Below are positions 1 to 6,548 of a DNA stretch of 11,049 nt, piece after piece (the first letter of the stretch is position 1; each line of letters begins with the position of its first letter). The translations under genes and the position numbers were made by a program. The stretch is from Candidatus Bathyarchaeota archaeon (lineage in GTDB: Archaea > Thermoproteota > Bathyarchaeia > TCS64). The notes beneath the pieces are model-generated. The model had not been told where the DNA came from, ran no database searches, and was given only the letters and a program-made list of their open reading frames with translations. The stretch lies in assembly GCA_030602935.1 (NCBI GenBank), contig JAUVYU010000006.1, positions 1-11,049 on the forward strand. Reading direction: 5' to 3'.

Positions 1-1
1 T

Positions 2-211
2 TCTCCAGCTCACGCCTGATGGCTGCGGTTACGGGGATGGGTAGCCTGGCGCCTCGGGCCAGGTCCTTGGTCCTGACCTTCCTCATGCGGTGGACCTCAC
101 GGAGGACCCTCCTGACGGCCTCCTCCCCCTCCCTGAGGTTCATCCTGCTGGCTATGGAGGTCACTGGATCGAGATCTGCACGCTTTCTCTTATCGCCGCT
201 TGTGGAGGACA
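2..211 (-). CDS. N-terminal fragment of a helical regulator- or BpsA-like protein (partial, runs off left edge)
   Basis: An open frame reads leftward from an ATG at 211 to the window edge with no stop, giving 70 visible residues. The start reads MSSTSGDKRKRADLDP. A helical stretch follows, then the segment VRTKDLARGARLPIPVTAAI, which has the look of a winged-helix recognition unit. In several archaeal branched-chain polyamine synthases (BpsA, formerly DUF43), an N-terminal winged helix with a similar 'LP.P...A.R.EL' ending precedes the catalytic domain, so that is the best guess. The catalytic part lies outside the window, so a transcription factor of similar fold is possible. A TATA-like box about 29 bases upstream and the absence of an SD site suggest a leaderless message. 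That this strand is coding is more certain than the function. Confidence 0.5.
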
Positions 212-236
212 TTCTAAGAAAGTTCGGTGAATCCGG

Positions 237-243
237 TATTTAG
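237..243 (-). promoter_or_regulatory. TATA-like box for the left-edge gene
   Basis: On the minus strand the sequence reads CTAAATA, centred about 29 bases before the ATG at 211. No SD-like purine run precedes that ATG. This spacing would place transcription initiation within a few bases of the start codon, as expected for a leaderless archaeal transcript. Confidence 0.45.
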
Positions 244-305
244 GTGCGCGCACTCCGAGTACATTGAGCCCGCATCTGACTCTCATCCAGTAGGGAAGCG
301 GGGGC

Positions 306-920
306 TCATCCCTTCCGTCTTTCTACCTCTTCGAGGATCCGGGTGATGTCATCCTCGTCGACGTCGATCTTGTGGTTCGCCTTGAGGCGCCTCTTGACCT
401 CCGCAGGATCGTTGGTCCCCTCCGACGCCTTGGGGACGATGTTGCACATGTCCTCGATGTAGTTCCAGGGGAAGATGACCCACCGCCAGCTGATCTCGTC
501 GCCGTAGTAGTCCGGGGTGAACTTGGAGCCTGTGATGTGCCTCAGGGCGGCCGTCCGGACCTCTGCTGGGTTCTTCGTCTGCACATAGTCCGTGGCTATC
601 TTCATGCTGTCCCCGGTGTCGGTGATGTCGTCGACGACGATGACGCTCCTCCCGGTCAGGTCGATCTCGAAGGGGTACTTGAGCTGGGCCGTTCCGTCAG
701 GGGTCGCCGTCACCCCCCAGTGCTCAACCTTGAGGCTCACCAGATCCTTGATGGCCAGGAAGTCGCAGAGCACCCTGGAGAGCACCCAGCCCCCCCGTGC
801 CAGCCCCACCATGAAGTCGGCCCTGTAGCCGGACTCGATGATCTTCCGGGCTACCTCCTCGGAGAGGGAGTGGAAGAGCTCCCAGTCCATGACCTCGCAA
901 TCAAACTTATCGTCGAACAC
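306..920 (-). CDS. Purine-type phosphoribosyltransferase (hypoxanthine/xanthine-guanine PRTase-like)
   Basis: This type I phosphoribosyltransferase of 204 residues most likely salvages a purine base with PRPP to form a nucleotide in the cytoplasm. The PRPP-binding signature is clear: VIVVDDITDTGDS at residues 93-105, preceded by the beta-strand and by the pyrophosphate loop VGLARGG at 38-44. The aromatic segment WRWVIFPW at 145-152 fits the hood region that stacks on the base. The last 35 residues form a charged helical tail that could be a small winged-helix or dimerisation element. The overall pattern resembles the archaeal COG2236 group, but the exact base (hypoxanthine, guanine or xanthine) cannot be read from sequence. 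The GTG start at 920 is chosen because an AGGAG sits five bases upstream. The internal ATG at residue 11 lacks such a site. The gene is divergent from the zinc-ribbon membrane protein. Confidence 0.88.
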   Translation of the reverse strand: MFDDKFDCEVMDWELFHSLSEEVARKIIESGYRADFMVGLARGGWVLSRVLCDFLAIKDLVSLKVEHWGVTATPDGTAQLKYPFEIDLTGRSVIVVDDITDTGDSMKIATDYVQTKNPAEVRTAALRHITGSKFTPDYYGDEISWRWVIFPWNYIEDMCNIVPKASEGTNDPAEVKRRLKANHKIDVDEDDITRILEEVERRKG

Positions 921-925
921 GGAGA

Positions 926-930
926 CTCCT
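926..930 (-). promoter_or_regulatory. Shine-Dalgarno site that fixes a GTG start
   Basis: On the minus strand AGGAG is followed by five bases and then GTG at 920. It is the main reason for preferring this non-ATG start over the downstream ATG at residue 11. Confidence 0.6.
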
Positions 931-957
931 ATGGGTGAACTGAATTAAACAGTTTCT

Positions 958-966
958 GAATAAAAC
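958..966 (-). promoter_or_regulatory. TATA-like box for the phosphoribosyltransferase
   Basis: The minus strand reads GTTTTATTC, centred about 42 bases before the GTG at 920. Initiation about 26 bases downstream would give a leader of roughly 16 nt that contains the AGGAG at 926-930. A second AT-rich element at 942-950 is too close, because a start there would remove the SD site from the message. Confidence 0.4.
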
Positions 967-975
967 AAAAGATCG

Positions 976-985
976 ATTTAATAAT
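976..985 (+). promoter_or_regulatory. TATA box for the zinc-ribbon membrane protein
   Basis: ATTTAATAAT is centred about 41 bases upstream of the ATG at 1021, predicting initiation near 1006. The short leader would include AGGAG at 1009-1013, seven bases from the start. The box lies back to back with the phosphoribosyltransferase promoter in a 100-base divergent intergenic region. Confidence 0.55.
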
Positions 986-1020
986 CTGGCTGCTTTTCAA
1001 AGAACGATAGGAGATCATCT

Positions 1021-1830
1021 ATGCCTTACTGTCCAAGCTGCGGGAAAGAGGTTGGAGACGAGATCGTCTACTGCCCCCACTGCGGAGCCGCCCAGAGGGA
1101 GACAGGGTATCAAAGGCCCAAGAGCCGGGGGTGGCCAATAGATAGGATCCTCGCCGGTTTCATAGGGTTCATAATCATAGCCACGTCGTTGGGGCTCATG
1201 ACCGGAGGGGGAGCGATCATGTGGGCTCAGAGTAGCTTCGCCGATTCGGACGGCTACCTGGTTAGCAGGAGCGTCCGCATTCATACTGACACATACGCCA
1301 TCGTCTCCCAGAGTTTCGACATCCACACGGATATAGAGCTCCCTTCATCTTTCTGGTTGACCAGAGGAGTGTCTGAGATAGTCACCATAAAGTTCGTCGT
1401 CGAGAGCAACGACCCCTCAAGCGAGATCCTGATAGCCATCGCCCATGAGGCCCAAGCCGAGAACTACCTCGAAGGCGTCGAGTACGACGAACTCTCAAGG
1501 CTCTCATGGTCCTATGACCCCTGGACCAATGAGGAGCCCGACATATCCTACTCACGCCACGGGGGAGGAGCCCCGGAGGTAGCCCCCGTCGTCATCAGCT
1601 CCTGGGAGGCCGTTAGCGTCGGCTCAGGGGCCCAAGACCTGAACTGGGAGCCCGTCTCCGGGAGCTTCTGGATAGTGGTCATGAACGCCGACGCCTCAGC
1701 GGGGGTCGACGCGGACGTCAAGCTGGGGGCCCGGGTGCCAATCCTCCAGAACATAGGCAACATGCTCGTCTTCGGTGGGATCGTGGCCCTCATAATAGGC
1801 GCCTTCGTGCTTTACACCTGGGTCAGGTGA
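1021..1830 (+). CDS. Membrane protein with N-terminal zinc ribbon and extracytoplasmic domain
   Basis: The 269-residue product has three visible parts. Cys4, Cys7, Cys18 and Cys21 form a CxxC-x10-CxxC zinc ribbon that would face the cytoplasm. A hydrophobic segment at about 43-69 and another at about 246-267 are predicted membrane helices. Between them lie about 175 residues rich in beta-forming and polar residues, with no cysteine, probably a beta-sandwich exposed outside the cell. The last two residues after the second helix are short, so both termini would be cytoplasmic. The loop begins with DGYLVSRSVRI, reminiscent of uncharacterised two-helix membrane proteins in archaea and actinobacteria. 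No enzymatic motif is seen. Zinc ribbons at the N-terminus of archaeal membrane proteins are common and usually of unknown role. The ATG start is supported by an AGGAG seven bases upstream. Confidence 0.75.
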   Translation: MPYCPSCGKEVGDEIVYCPHCGAAQRETGYQRPKSRGWPIDRILAGFIGFIIIATSLGLMTGGGAIMWAQSSFADSDGYLVSRSVRIHTDTYAIVSQSFDIHTDIELPSSFWLTRGVSEIVTIKFVVESNDPSSEILIAIAHEAQAENYLEGVEYDELSRLSWSYDPWTNEEPDISYSRHGGGAPEVAPVVISSWEAVSVGSGAQDLNWEPVSGSFWIVVMNADASAGVDADVKLGARVPILQNIGNMLVFGGIVALIIGAFVLYTWVR

Positions 1831-1852
1831 CCCGAGGGAGAACCCGGAAACC

Positions 1853-1857
1853 TTTTT
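1853..1857 (+). terminator. Possible T-tract terminator after the zinc-ribbon gene
   Basis: A run of five T residues occurs 23 bases after the stop codon in otherwise GC-rich DNA. Archaeal termination can occur at such tracts without a hairpin. The run is short, so this is tentative. Confidence 0.25.
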
Positions 1858-1901
1858 GAACCCCCATGGACGATACAGGAGATGCCCTCTTACGGAGGGA
1901 C

Positions 1902-1909
1902 TATATTAG
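1902..1909 (+). promoter_or_regulatory. TATA box for the aIF2-beta / DUF424 pair
   Basis: TATATTAG is centred near 1905. Initiation 26-27 bases downstream falls at about 1931, which is after the GTG at 1928 and just before the ATG at 1937. This supports the ATG as the start and a nearly leaderless message. Confidence 0.55.
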
Positions 1910-1936
1910 GGTAGAAACCTACGGATAGTGATAGTG

Positions 1937-2347
1937 ATGGAGAAGGACTATAAGGCGATCCTCGACAGGGCCTACGAGAAGCTCCCCGACCATGTGGAGA
2001 CGTACGAGAGGTGGACCGTTCCCAGGCCCATCCTCAGGAGGGCGGGGAGGAGGACCGTAATCATGAACTTCAAGGAGATAGCGGACGAGCTCAACCGGGA
2101 CCCCCAGCACCTGCTAAAGTTCCTCTCCGGGGAGATGGCGACCCTCCCCCGATTCGACGGGACACGGGCAATCTTCCAGGGCAGGTTCAGGGAGGACTCC
2201 ATCAGGAACCTCCTGGAGGTCTACACCAAAAAGTACGTAATCTGCCCCGTCTGCAAGCGACCGGACTCAAAGATCGTCAGGGAGAAGCGCCTCCTCTTCC
2301 TCCAGTGCGAAGCCTGCGGCGCCAGGTCCTCCATAGGAAGCAAGTGA
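1937..2347 (+). CDS. eif2b: Archaeal translation initiation factor 2 subunit beta (aIF2-beta)
   Basis: aIF2-beta is one of three subunits of the GTP-dependent factor that brings initiator methionyl-tRNA to the small ribosomal subunit. The 136-residue product is of normal archaeal length. It has an N-terminal helix that in the family docks on the gamma subunit (YKAILDRAYEKLP), then the central alpha-beta domain with the NFKEIADELNRDPQHLLKFL helical region. A C-terminal zinc ribbon follows with Cys103, Cys106, Cys124 and Cys127. All key features are intact. Two GTG codons lie just upstream in frame (1928 and 1934), but the ATG is preferred because family members begin close to this point and the TATA box position would put 1928 outside the transcript. 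The gene is followed after seven bases by the DUF424 gene, so the two are very likely co-transcribed. Confidence 0.95.
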   Translation: MEKDYKAILDRAYEKLPDHVETYERWTVPRPILRRAGRRTVIMNFKEIADELNRDPQHLLKFLSGEMATLPRFDGTRAIFQGRFREDSIRNLLEVYTKKYVICPVCKRPDSKIVREKRLLFLQCEACGARSSIGSK

Positions 2348-2354
2348 TGAGTTA

Positions 2355-2654
2355 ATGGGCGAGGTCTACGTCAACACCATCCGCCAGAACAGGGACACCC
2401 TCGTCGCCGTCTGCGACGCCGAGCTCCTGGGGTGCACCCTTGAGGGCGGACGGGTCCCCTTCGAGGTGAGTGAACGCTTCTACGGGGGCTCCCTCAGCAG
2501 CCTAGAGGAAGCCCTTGAGGCGATGAGAAAGGCCTCCATCTGCAACATAGTGGGCAAGAAGATAGTCGAGGCCGCCATAGGGAAGAAGATGATCCAGAAG
2601 ACGGCGATCATCTACATCGGCGACATCCCCCACGCCCAGATAATCCACCTCTGA
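2355..2654 (+). CDS. DUF424 family protein
   Basis: This 99-residue protein matches the archaeal DUF424 family (COG2412), whose biochemical role is not established. Visible traits are a short N-terminal beta-rich part (VYVNTIRQNRDTLVAVCDAE), a middle segment with the family-like 'FYGG' turn at about 43-46, a helix with KASICNIVGKKIVEAA at about 59-74, and a C-terminal strand ending IGDIPHAQIIHL. No zinc ligands or membrane segment are present. It begins seven bases after the aIF2-beta stop and has no promoter of its own. A GTGATGAG stretch overlapping that stop can act as its SD site. Position behind an initiation factor suggests a role in translation or ribosome function, but this is guilt by association only. 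Confidence 0.88.
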   Translation: MGEVYVNTIRQNRDTLVAVCDAELLGCTLEGGRVPFEVSERFYGGSLSSLEEALEAMRKASICNIVGKKIVEAAIGKKMIQKTAIIYIGDIPHAQIIHL

Positions 2655-2666
2655 CAGGATAACCTC

Positions 2667-2674
2667 CTTATACC
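2667..2674 (+). promoter_or_regulatory. TATA-like box for adenosylhomocysteinase
   Basis: CTTATACC is centred about 32 bases before the TTG start at 2703, in the 48-base gap after the DUF424 gene. It implies that adenosylhomocysteinase can be transcribed apart from the upstream pair, with a very short leader. Confidence 0.45.
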
Positions 2675-2693
2675 CCAGGGGACTATTCTTGTC

Positions 2694-2698
2694 GGTGA
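2694..2698 (+). promoter_or_regulatory. Shine-Dalgarno site that supports a TTG start
   Basis: GGTGA matches the core of the archaeal anti-SD and is followed four bases later by the TTG at 2703. The first in-frame ATG is 25 codons downstream and would remove conserved family sequence. Confidence 0.5.
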
Positions 2699-2702
2699 AA
2701 TT

Positions 2703-3959
2703 TTGCCAGACCACAAGATCAAGGACATAGATCTGGCCGATCAGGGCGAGCTGCTGATAGAGTGGGCTCAGGCTCATATGCCCGTCCTCGCCATCATAAA
2801 GGAGCGCGTCGAGAAGGAGAGGCCCCTTGAGGGCGCGGTGATCGGCGCTTGCCTCTACGACACCAAGGAGACCGCCGTGTTGGTGAGGGCCCTTGAGGCG
2901 GGAGGCGCCAAGGTTGTCCTCTGCGGATCCAACCCCCTCTCTACCCAGGACGAGGTGGTCGCGGCCCTCGTGAAGACCGGGACCCCGGTCTACTCCTGGA
3001 GGGGGCAGACCACCGATGAGTACTACTGGTGCCTGAACAAGGTCCTCGACCAGAAGCCGAACATGACCACCGACGACGGCGCCGACCTCGTGAACCTCAT
3101 CCACTCCAGCCGGACGGACCTCATAGACGGCGTGAAGGGCGGCTCAGAGGAGACCACCACCGGGGTCATCAGGCTCAGGGCGATGGAAGCCGACGGGGCT
3201 CTCAAGTACCCCATCATCGCCGTGAACGACACCGACACGAAGCACATGTTCGACAACCAGTACGGCACCGGTCAGAGCACAATCGACGGCATCCTCAGGG
3301 CCACCGCCGTCCTGCTTGCAGGGAAGAACTTCGTCGTAGGCGGCTACGGCTGGTGCGCCAGGGGCATCGCCAGCAGGGCTCGCGGGATGGGGGCCAACGT
3401 CATTGTCACCGAAGTGAAGCCCCTGAGGGCGCTTAAGGCGGTGATGGACGGCTACCGGGTGACCACCATGGCAGAGGCCGCGAAGGTGGGAGACATCTTC
3501 GTGACCTCCACGGGGGACATCAACGTCGTCGACGGAGAGCACATGAAGGCGATGAAGAGCGGGGCCATCATGGCCAACTCGGGCCATTTCAACGTGGAGA
3601 TCAACCTCCCGGCACTGGAGGAGATGTCTACAGGCAAGCGTAGGCTCAGGGACAGCCTCGACGAGTACACGACCAAGGACGGCAGGAAGCTCTACCTCCT
3701 CGCTGAGGGGAGGCTCGTGAACCTCGCCGCCGCCGAGGGGCACCCCAGCGAGGTGATGGACATGAGCTTCGCCAACCAGGCCCTCGTCGCGGAGTGGGTC
3801 TGGAACGCCGAGAAGATGGAGCCCAAGGTCTACGACGTCCCCAAGAGCATAGACGAGAACGTCGCCCTGCTGAAGCTGCGGGGCATGGGGATAGAGATCG
3901 ACACCCTCACCGAGAGGCAGGCGGAGTACCTCCGCTCCTGGAAGGAGGGCACGGTCTAA
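2703..3959 (+). CDS. ahcY: Adenosylhomocysteinase (S-adenosylhomocysteine hydrolase)
   Basis: This cytoplasmic NAD-dependent enzyme splits S-adenosylhomocysteine into adenosine and homocysteine, removing the inhibitory product of methyltransferases. The 418 residues cover the whole family fold. By comparison with the human enzyme (offset of six), the catalytic residues are present: Asp125, Glu150, Lys180, Asp184, Asn185, His295 and His347. The NAD-binding Rossmann motif is GGYGWCARG at 213-221. Thr189 replaces the human Cys195 in DNQYGTGQS, as in other archaeal and Thermotoga-type members. The C-terminal Lys/Tyr tail that reaches across the eukaryotic dimer is absent, as usual for this branch. 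A related methanogen enzyme prefers S-inosylhomocysteine, so the nucleoside could differ. The TTG start keeps the conserved IKDIDLADQGELLIEWA segment. Confidence 0.95.
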   Translation: MPDHKIKDIDLADQGELLIEWAQAHMPVLAIIKERVEKERPLEGAVIGACLYDTKETAVLVRALEAGGAKVVLCGSNPLSTQDEVVAALVKTGTPVYSWRGQTTDEYYWCLNKVLDQKPNMTTDDGADLVNLIHSSRTDLIDGVKGGSEETTTGVIRLRAMEADGALKYPIIAVNDTDTKHMFDNQYGTGQSTIDGILRATAVLLAGKNFVVGGYGWCARGIASRARGMGANVIVTEVKPLRALKAVMDGYRVTTMAEAAKVGDIFVTSTGDINVVDGEHMKAMKSGAIMANSGHFNVEINLPALEEMSTGKRRLRDSLDEYTTKDGRKLYLLAEGRLVNLAAAEGHPSEVMDMSFANQALVAEWVWNAEKMEPKVYDVPKSIDENVALLKLRGMGIEIDTLTERQAEYLRSWKEGTV

Positions 3960-3963
3960 CCCC

Positions 3964-3981
3964 CTTTTTCACTCATTTTTT
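3964..3981 (+). terminator. T-tract terminator after adenosylhomocysteinase
   Basis: Two T-runs, of five and six bases, follow within 22 bases of the stop codon. No strong hairpin precedes them, consistent with archaeal T-tract termination. The next gene has its own TATA box just downstream. Confidence 0.55.
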
Positions 3982-3994
3982 CCCACTGAAAATC

Positions 3995-4002
3995 TCTAAT
4001 AG
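3995..4002 (+). promoter_or_regulatory. TATA-like box for the GGT-like operon
   Basis: TCTAATAG is centred about 26 bases before the ATG at 4025 and is preceded by GAAAA, a plausible TFB-recognition element. Initiation would be at or next to the ATG. There is no SD site, so the first gene of the operon is probably translated leaderless. Confidence 0.5.
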
Positions 4003-4024
4003 TGTCTGGTTCCCCTGAATATTG

Positions 4025-5665
4025 ATGTCTGTTTCATTGCCCAACCAAGGACCCAAGCCCGTGGCCTGGTCCAAGAAAGCGATGGTGAGCAGCTCCCACC
4101 CGGCGGTGACCAAGGTGATGCTGGACGTCCTGAGGGACGGTGGGAACGCCATCGACGCCGCCGTGGCCGGGAGCCTGGTTCAGCCCGTCCACGAGGTCCA
4201 CCAGACCAACCACGCGGGAACCGTGGTGACCCTGTACTGGGACGCGGAGACGGAGAGGGCCTACTTCATGGACGCCTCAGCCGAGCTCCCAGGGGACCTC
4301 AGGATCTGCACCCCCAACCCCCACTCCTCGGATAACGCCGCCTGCATCCCGGGGTTCATCCCGGGTCTGGCTTCGATGCTTGAGAGGTTCGGGTCCAAGC
4401 CCTGGTCGACGCTCATGGAACCGGCGGTGAGGGCGGCCAGGGAGGGAGCGGTGATGAGCTCCTGGCAGTACGGCTACCTCCACGCCTCCCTAAGCTCCAT
4501 CACCTACTTCCCGTCAGGGCGGGACTTCTACACCTCCAACGGCTTCCTCATCCCGGTCGGGGAGCGCTGGAGGATGCCCCAACTGGCGGAGACCCTACAG
4601 AGATCGGCGGAGGAGGGCCCGGAATACTTCACGCAGGGGGACTGGACAAAGCACATGGTCAAGGCTGGCAACGAGCTCGGCTGGCCCATCACCATGGAGC
4701 ACCTGGCCGCATACGAGCCCATCTGGCTGGATCCCCTGAGCTTCAAGTACCGGGACACGGAGATAGTCGGCATCCCGCCGCCCCAGAGGGGGGCCCTCTA
4801 CATGGGGTACATCTACGGCATCCTGGAGGAGTTCGACCTAGGCTCCATAGGTCACTACACAGAGTCCGCGGACGCCCTCGCATTGATCGCCTGGGCGATG
4901 AGCAGGGCTCACACGGAGAAGGCCCTCATGCATGACCCCCAGTTCTACGACGTCCCCGTGGATGTCCTCCTCTCCAAGGACTACCATCGCATGATAGCCG
5001 AGCTATGGAGGAGCAGCAGGCCCAGGGTCGACCTCACGGAGTTCCTCAGGCTCACCGTGGGCGAGATCGCCATGGCGGCGGGCCTCCCATCAAGCAACAG
5101 GAGGGTCCACGACAGCTGTGAGCTGAGCATCGTGGACGAGGAAGGGAACTGGGTGGAGATGATGAACACGGGGAACGGAGGCGGCATCCCCGGCTTGGTC
5201 GTCGACGGCGTGAAGAACGGCGGCACCACCGTCAAGGCAGAGGTGGAGACGGGGACGGGGAGGTTCGGCTGGATCGTGGAGCCAGGCGCCCGGACGAGGC
5301 ACGCCATCGCCAACACCCTCGTCCTCGATGAAGGAAGCCCCTGGCTGGCTATCGGCTCACCGGGGGACTGCATATTCACGGTGCCCCAGGCCCTGCTCAA
5401 CATCCTGGAGTACGGGATGGACCCCTACTCTGCCGTGGACGCCCCGAGGTTCTGGCCCCTCAACGACGACGGCACACTGGAGATCGAGAGCAGGATCGGC
5501 GCAGACGTGCTCAAGGAGCTTGCGAGGATGGGGATCGTCACCAGGCCCCTGGGCACCTACGACTGGCGGATGGGGTCCATGCAAGTGGTGTGGCGCGACA
5601 GGGAGAAGGGGATGCTGGGAGGCGTGGCCGATCCACGGAGGACGGGGGTACCCGGAGGAATCTGA
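4025..5665 (+). CDS. Divergent gamma-glutamyltranspeptidase-like Ntn hydrolase
   Basis: The 546-residue product spans the whole GGT fold, with no signal peptide, so it should be cytoplasmic. The N-terminal half has the family's SSSHP and DGGNAIDAAVAGSLVQPV segments (22-54). The small-subunit region begins near DSCELSIVDEEGN (363-374), where the E. coli catalytic Thr391 aligns with Ser364. Thr382 and Asn384 match E. coli Thr409 and Asn411. The oxyanion motif GSPGG is GSPGD at 444-448. Residues that bind the glutamyl group appear lost: Arg114 aligns with a Ser in FMDASAELP (81-89), Asp433 with Gly399, and Ser462/Ser463 with His426/Ala427. It may still self-process at Ser364 and act as an amidase or acylase, like other GGT relatives such as oxamate amidohydrolase or cephalosporin acylase. 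True gamma-glutamyl transfer is doubtful. The ATG is preferred over the TTG three bases earlier. Confidence 0.8.
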   Translation: MSVSLPNQGPKPVAWSKKAMVSSSHPAVTKVMLDVLRDGGNAIDAAVAGSLVQPVHEVHQTNHAGTVVTLYWDAETERAYFMDASAELPGDLRICTPNPHSSDNAACIPGFIPGLASMLERFGSKPWSTLMEPAVRAAREGAVMSSWQYGYLHASLSSITYFPSGRDFYTSNGFLIPVGERWRMPQLAETLQRSAEEGPEYFTQGDWTKHMVKAGNELGWPITMEHLAAYEPIWLDPLSFKYRDTEIVGIPPPQRGALYMGYIYGILEEFDLGSIGHYTESADALALIAWAMSRAHTEKALMHDPQFYDVPVDVLLSKDYHRMIAELWRSSRPRVDLTEFLRLTVGEIAMAAGLPSSNRRVHDSCELSIVDEEGNWVEMMNTGNGGGIPGLVVDGVKNGGTTVKAEVETGTGRFGWIVEPGARTRHAIANTLVLDEGSPWLAIGSPGDCIFTVPQALLNILEYGMDPYSAVDAPRFWPLNDDGTLEIESRIGADVLKELARMGIVTRPLGTYDWRMGSMQVVWRDREKGMLGGVADPRRTGVPGGI

Positions 5666-5673
5666 GGCATGTT

Positions 5674-5679
5674 GGAGGG
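5674..5679 (+). promoter_or_regulatory. Shine-Dalgarno site that fixes the epimerase start
   Basis: GGAGGG lies six bases before the ATG at 5686. The same frame is open upstream into the previous gene, but only this start has an SD site and directly precedes the Rossmann strand. Confidence 0.6.
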
Positions 5680-5685
5680 AACAGA

Positions 5686-6543
5686 ATGAGGGTTCTTGTG
5701 ACCGGTGGGGCCGGGCGTCTGGGAAGCGAGGTCGTCAAGCTGATAGCCTCTAGGGGTGACTCCGCTGTCGCCTTCGACCTTCCCCAGGCCTCATGGGAGG
5801 CGGTCAAGGATGTGCCGGGCGTCGATCTTTTCCCGGGGGACGTGACCGACAAGAGGCAGGTATCAGAGGCGCTCAAGGGCGTTGATGCAGTCATACACCT
5901 TGCGGCGTTGCTTCCTCCAAGGAGTGAAGTCAACAGGGACCTAACGATGAGGGTGAACGTCGAGGGGACATCAAACATCGTCGAAGCCATAGGATCGACA
6001 GGAGCCCCCCTAGTATTCGCATCATCAGTCGCGACGTACGGGATCACAGCCTCAGAAGAAACAACCATCGGGGAGAGCCACCCCCTTCACGTCAACGACC
6101 GATACTCTGAGAGCAAGATCGAGGCCGAGCGGTTGATAGTGGATTCCGGGGTCGACCACGTGACCCTACGGATAGCCCCCATCGCCGTGGCGGACCTGGT
6201 GGAGCTCCCAGAGACGATCCCCTATCGCGGAGACCAGCGGGTGGAGCTCATCTACGTCGAGGATGCCGCTCGTGCCCTCCTCTCCGCCATGAACGAGAGT
6301 GAGGCAAAGGAGAAGACCTTCAATATCGCGGGCGGTCCTACCTGGCAGATGACGGGGGCTGAGTACATAGAGAAGTTCTATGACGCACTCGGAGTCGAGG
6401 TCGAGCCCAGATTCTCGGAGGAGTACACCGCCGTCGACTGGTATGACACCAGCCAGGGGCTCTTTCTCGGATACCAGAGATTAAACTTTAATGGGTTTCT
6501 GGGGATGTTAATGGCGTTGGGGGAGCAGCTGGGACTGAGGTGA
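5686..6543 (+). CDS. NAD(P)-dependent epimerase/dehydratase (extended SDR family)
   Basis: The 285-residue product is an extended short-chain dehydrogenase/reductase. The cofactor-binding motif TGGAGRLG is at 6-13, directly after the first strand. The second strand ends in Asp31 (VAFDLP), which favours NAD over NADP. HLAAL at 71-75 is the family's third landmark. The catalytic set is Ser113/Ser114 (FASSVATYG), Tyr140 and Lys144 (YSESK), so activity is expected. The substrate part has the usual IYVEDAARALLSAM helix at 189-202 and ends with DWYDTSQGLFLGYQ, a tail seen in sugar-nucleotide epimerase-like proteins. The substrate cannot be named; nucleotide sugars are typical. It starts 20 bases after the GGT-like gene and is followed closely by the small helical protein, so all three are probably one transcript. 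Confidence 0.88.
   Translation: MRVLVTGGAGRLGSEVVKLIASRGDSAVAFDLPQASWEAVKDVPGVDLFPGDVTDKRQVSEALKGVDAVIHLAALLPPRSEVNRDLTMRVNVEGTSNIVEAIGSTGAPLVFASSVATYGITASEETTIGESHPLHVNDRYSESKIEAERLIVDSGVDHVTLRIAPIAVADLVELPETIPYRGDQRVELIYVEDAARALLSAMNESEAKEKTFNIAGGPTWQMTGAEYIEKFYDALGVEVEPRFSEEYTAVDWYDTSQGLFLGYQRLNFNGFLGMLMALGEQLGLR
6536..6542 (+). promoter_or_regulatory. Strong Shine-Dalgarno site for the small helical protein
   Basis: GAGGTGA is a seven-base match to the archaeal anti-SD. It overlaps the end of the epimerase gene and is spaced six bases from the ATG at 6549. It favours this ATG over the GTG at 6540, which lies inside the SD site itself. Confidence 0.6.
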
Positions 6544-6548
6544 GATGT

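Noticed and set aside
19..243. 74-codon plus-strand frame at the left edge
   Set aside because: The opposite strand gives a better protein with a TATA box at the right distance, and this frame has Ser/Leu/Arg shadow composition.
372..938. 188-codon plus-strand frame
   Set aside because: It is antisense to the phosphoribosyltransferase, which has an unmistakable PRPP motif.
2502..3104. 200-codon minus-strand frame across DUF424 and ahcY
   Set aside because: It spans two recognised genes and an intergenic promoter on the opposite strand, with a low-complexity composition.
3144..3743. 199-codon minus-strand frame
   Set aside because: It is antisense to the adenosylhomocysteinase coding region, whose catalytic residues are all in the other frame.
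5590..5685. Upstream extension of the epimerase frame by 32 codons
   Set aside because: It lies inside the end of the GGT-like gene, is Arg/Gly-rich with no fold, and the SD site points to the ATG at 5686.
5538..6068. 176-codon minus-strand frame
   Set aside because: It overlaps the GGT-like/epimerase junction with no conserved motif; Ser/Thr/Pro-rich shadow translation.
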